Source: Heterostelium multicystogenum
Lineage: Eukaryota > Evosea > Eumycetozoa > Acytosteliales > Acytosteliaceae
NCBI GenBank assembly: GCA_003667245.1
Contig: RCNN01000435.1
Location: forward strand, 1-11,265
Length of the DNA: 11,265 nucleotides
Direction of reading: 5' to 3'
Below, piece by piece: positions 10,526 through 11,265 of this stretch (positions within the stretch are counted from its first letter, which is position 1; every line of letters starts with the position of its first letter). Position numbers and translations under genes: made by a program. The notes beneath the pieces were generated by a model. It was not told the origin of the DNA and searched no databases. It worked only from the letters and a program-made list of their open reading frames with translations.

Positions 10526-11014
10526 GGCATCCAGGCTTACGGAAGGGGAGGGCGGTAACGGCGATGTTGTCCGTTGCAAGAGCTGTGATTATTGTCGACG
10601 AAACGCTCTGGGGCTACCCCGAACATGGGATCGGTGCAGATAAGCATGAACGGGTGTTTCTGCAACTTCTATGCCGGGGGCGTGGTCGTAATCGCGTACG
10701 TCGGTCGGCAAGCTAGCCGGATTGGCAAAACAGCTCATAAGCCTTTGTCAGTAAAGACAATGCATGCTCAAATTGAACGTTATGAAATTGAACATTGGCT
10801 ATGCTGTGTAACGTAGGGCCAAGTGCGTGGCATCGCGCGCACAAACCCGTACAATGCGGCCATTGGGGCGTTATCGCCGTTTCATGAATCAGTAGCAGGG
10901 TGTTAAAAGTAGCTCCACTGGCACTCGTATCATTTTTTACCTGCCCGGATTGGGCAGTGTTTTTGCAGTCATTCCATCAGATGGACGCGCTAAAGGCGCA
11001 GGAAAAGACCCGTT
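10526..11014. promoter_or_regulatory. Divergent aat/ftsK intergenic region
   Basis: This stretch of almost 0.5 kb is more AT-rich than its surroundings, mainly between 10720 and 10810, and should carry the promoters of aat (minus) and ftsK (plus). I see no gene. TACAAT at 10850-10855 is a fair -10 hexamer for ftsK without a good -35. The 9-mer AAATTGAAC occurs twice (10770-10778 and 10785-10793), 15 bp apart. A plus-strand frame is open from GTG 10900, but its first residues match nothing I recognise. Confidence 0.5.
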
Positions 11015-11265
11015 TTGAAGAAAATCCGCCGCAACACCTAAAGCCCGCAGTCGTTGCCCCGCTGGCGCCAGCACCTGCACTAACCCGACTCAAGGAAGGT
11101 GCACTGATCGCCATCGGCGCGCTGTGCCTGTTCCTGATGATGGCCTTGCTCACCTATGGCAAGGACGATCCAGGCTGGAGCCACAACAGCAAGATCGAAG
11201 ACGTGCAGAACTTCGGTGGTCCGGCCGGCTCCTACAGCGCCGACATCCTGTTCATGGTGCTGGGT
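11015..11265 (+). CDS. ftsK: DNA translocase FtsK, N-terminal fragment, frameshifted near its start
   Basis: FtsK is a septum-anchored translocase that pumps DNA toward dif during division. From 11089 to the window end the frame is clean: LKEGALIAIGALCLFLMMAL, the first membrane segment, then TYGKDDPGWSHNSK and NFGGPAGSYSADILFMVLG, which I recognise as the Pseudomonas FtsK N-terminal domain. The start is uncertain. The open frame continues upstream to ATG 10981 and GTG 10900, but with unlikely residues. Reading from TTG 11015 and allowing an extra A (11021-11024), an extra C (11044-11046), two bases missing near 11061-11065 and two extra near 11082-11086 gives a typical start (KKSAATPKAA, then WRQHLHYRLKEG). 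I therefore prefer TTG 11015, with AGGA about 11 nt upstream. The gene continues beyond the window. Confidence 0.82.

Noticed and set aside
10745..10760. TTGTC/GACAA inverted repeat upstream of aat
   Set aside because: A 5-bp dyad with a 6-bp spacer in AT-rich DNA is too weak to support as an operator.
10526..11014. A relic of thioredoxin reductase (trxB) between aat and ftsK, as I recall for P. aeruginosa
   Set aside because: No FAD or NADP binding motif or other trxB-like segment is visible in any frame; the gap appears to be just promoter DNA, as I believe is usual in the fluorescens and putida groups.

Overview
The window looks like a chromosomal housekeeping segment of a Pseudomonas of the fluorescens group. 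The evidence is the gene order (mnmA, nudJ, idh, icd, cspD, clpS, clpA, infA, bpt, aat, ftsK), the GC-rich codon use, and two inverted pairs of the repeat beginning GTGGGAGCGGGCTTGCTCGC that is typical of these species. I see no insertion sequence, prophage, CRISPR array, tRNA or rRNA, and no convincing undescribed system.

Layout. Positions 1-575 (minus) hold the N-terminal half of the tRNA 2-thiouridylase gene mnmA, preceded in the same direction by the Nudix gene nudJ (612-1084). Next come a REP pair (1137-1226), a terminator, and a monomeric NADP isocitrate dehydrogenase gene idh (1314-3547, minus). A divergent intergenic region of about 0.5 kb separates idh from the dimeric isocitrate dehydrogenase gene icd (4043-5299, plus). 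A bidirectional terminator separates icd from the convergent cspD (5358-5630, minus). cspD is divergent from the clpS-clpA operon (5855-8523, plus). After a terminator, a second REP pair and another terminator, three minus-strand genes follow: infA, bpt (ate) and aat (8760-10525). An AT-richer region of about 0.5 kb then leads to the 5' end of ftsK (about 11015 to beyond the window end, plus).

How the genes fit together. aat and bpt add Leu or Phe to proteins with basic or acidic N-termini, ClpS recognises the resulting N-degron, and ClpA unfolds the substrate for ClpP. The bacterial N-degron branch is therefore clustered here except for ClpP. The two isocitrate dehydrogenases catalyse the same TCA-cycle step with unrelated folds, and they face each other across a shared promoter region.

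The most unusual property of this sequence is technical. mnmA, nudJ, idh, icd, bpt, aat and ftsK all carry one or more single-base insertions or deletions, mostly at short homopolymers. The stretch from about 4602 to 9214 (end of icd, cspD, clpS, clpA, infA, end of bpt) is free of them. When the indels are discounted, the lengths of idh, icd, bpt and aat agree with what I know of their families. This points to sequencing or assembly error rather than gene decay. Because of these breaks, the gene limits below span the whole locus, not single open frames.
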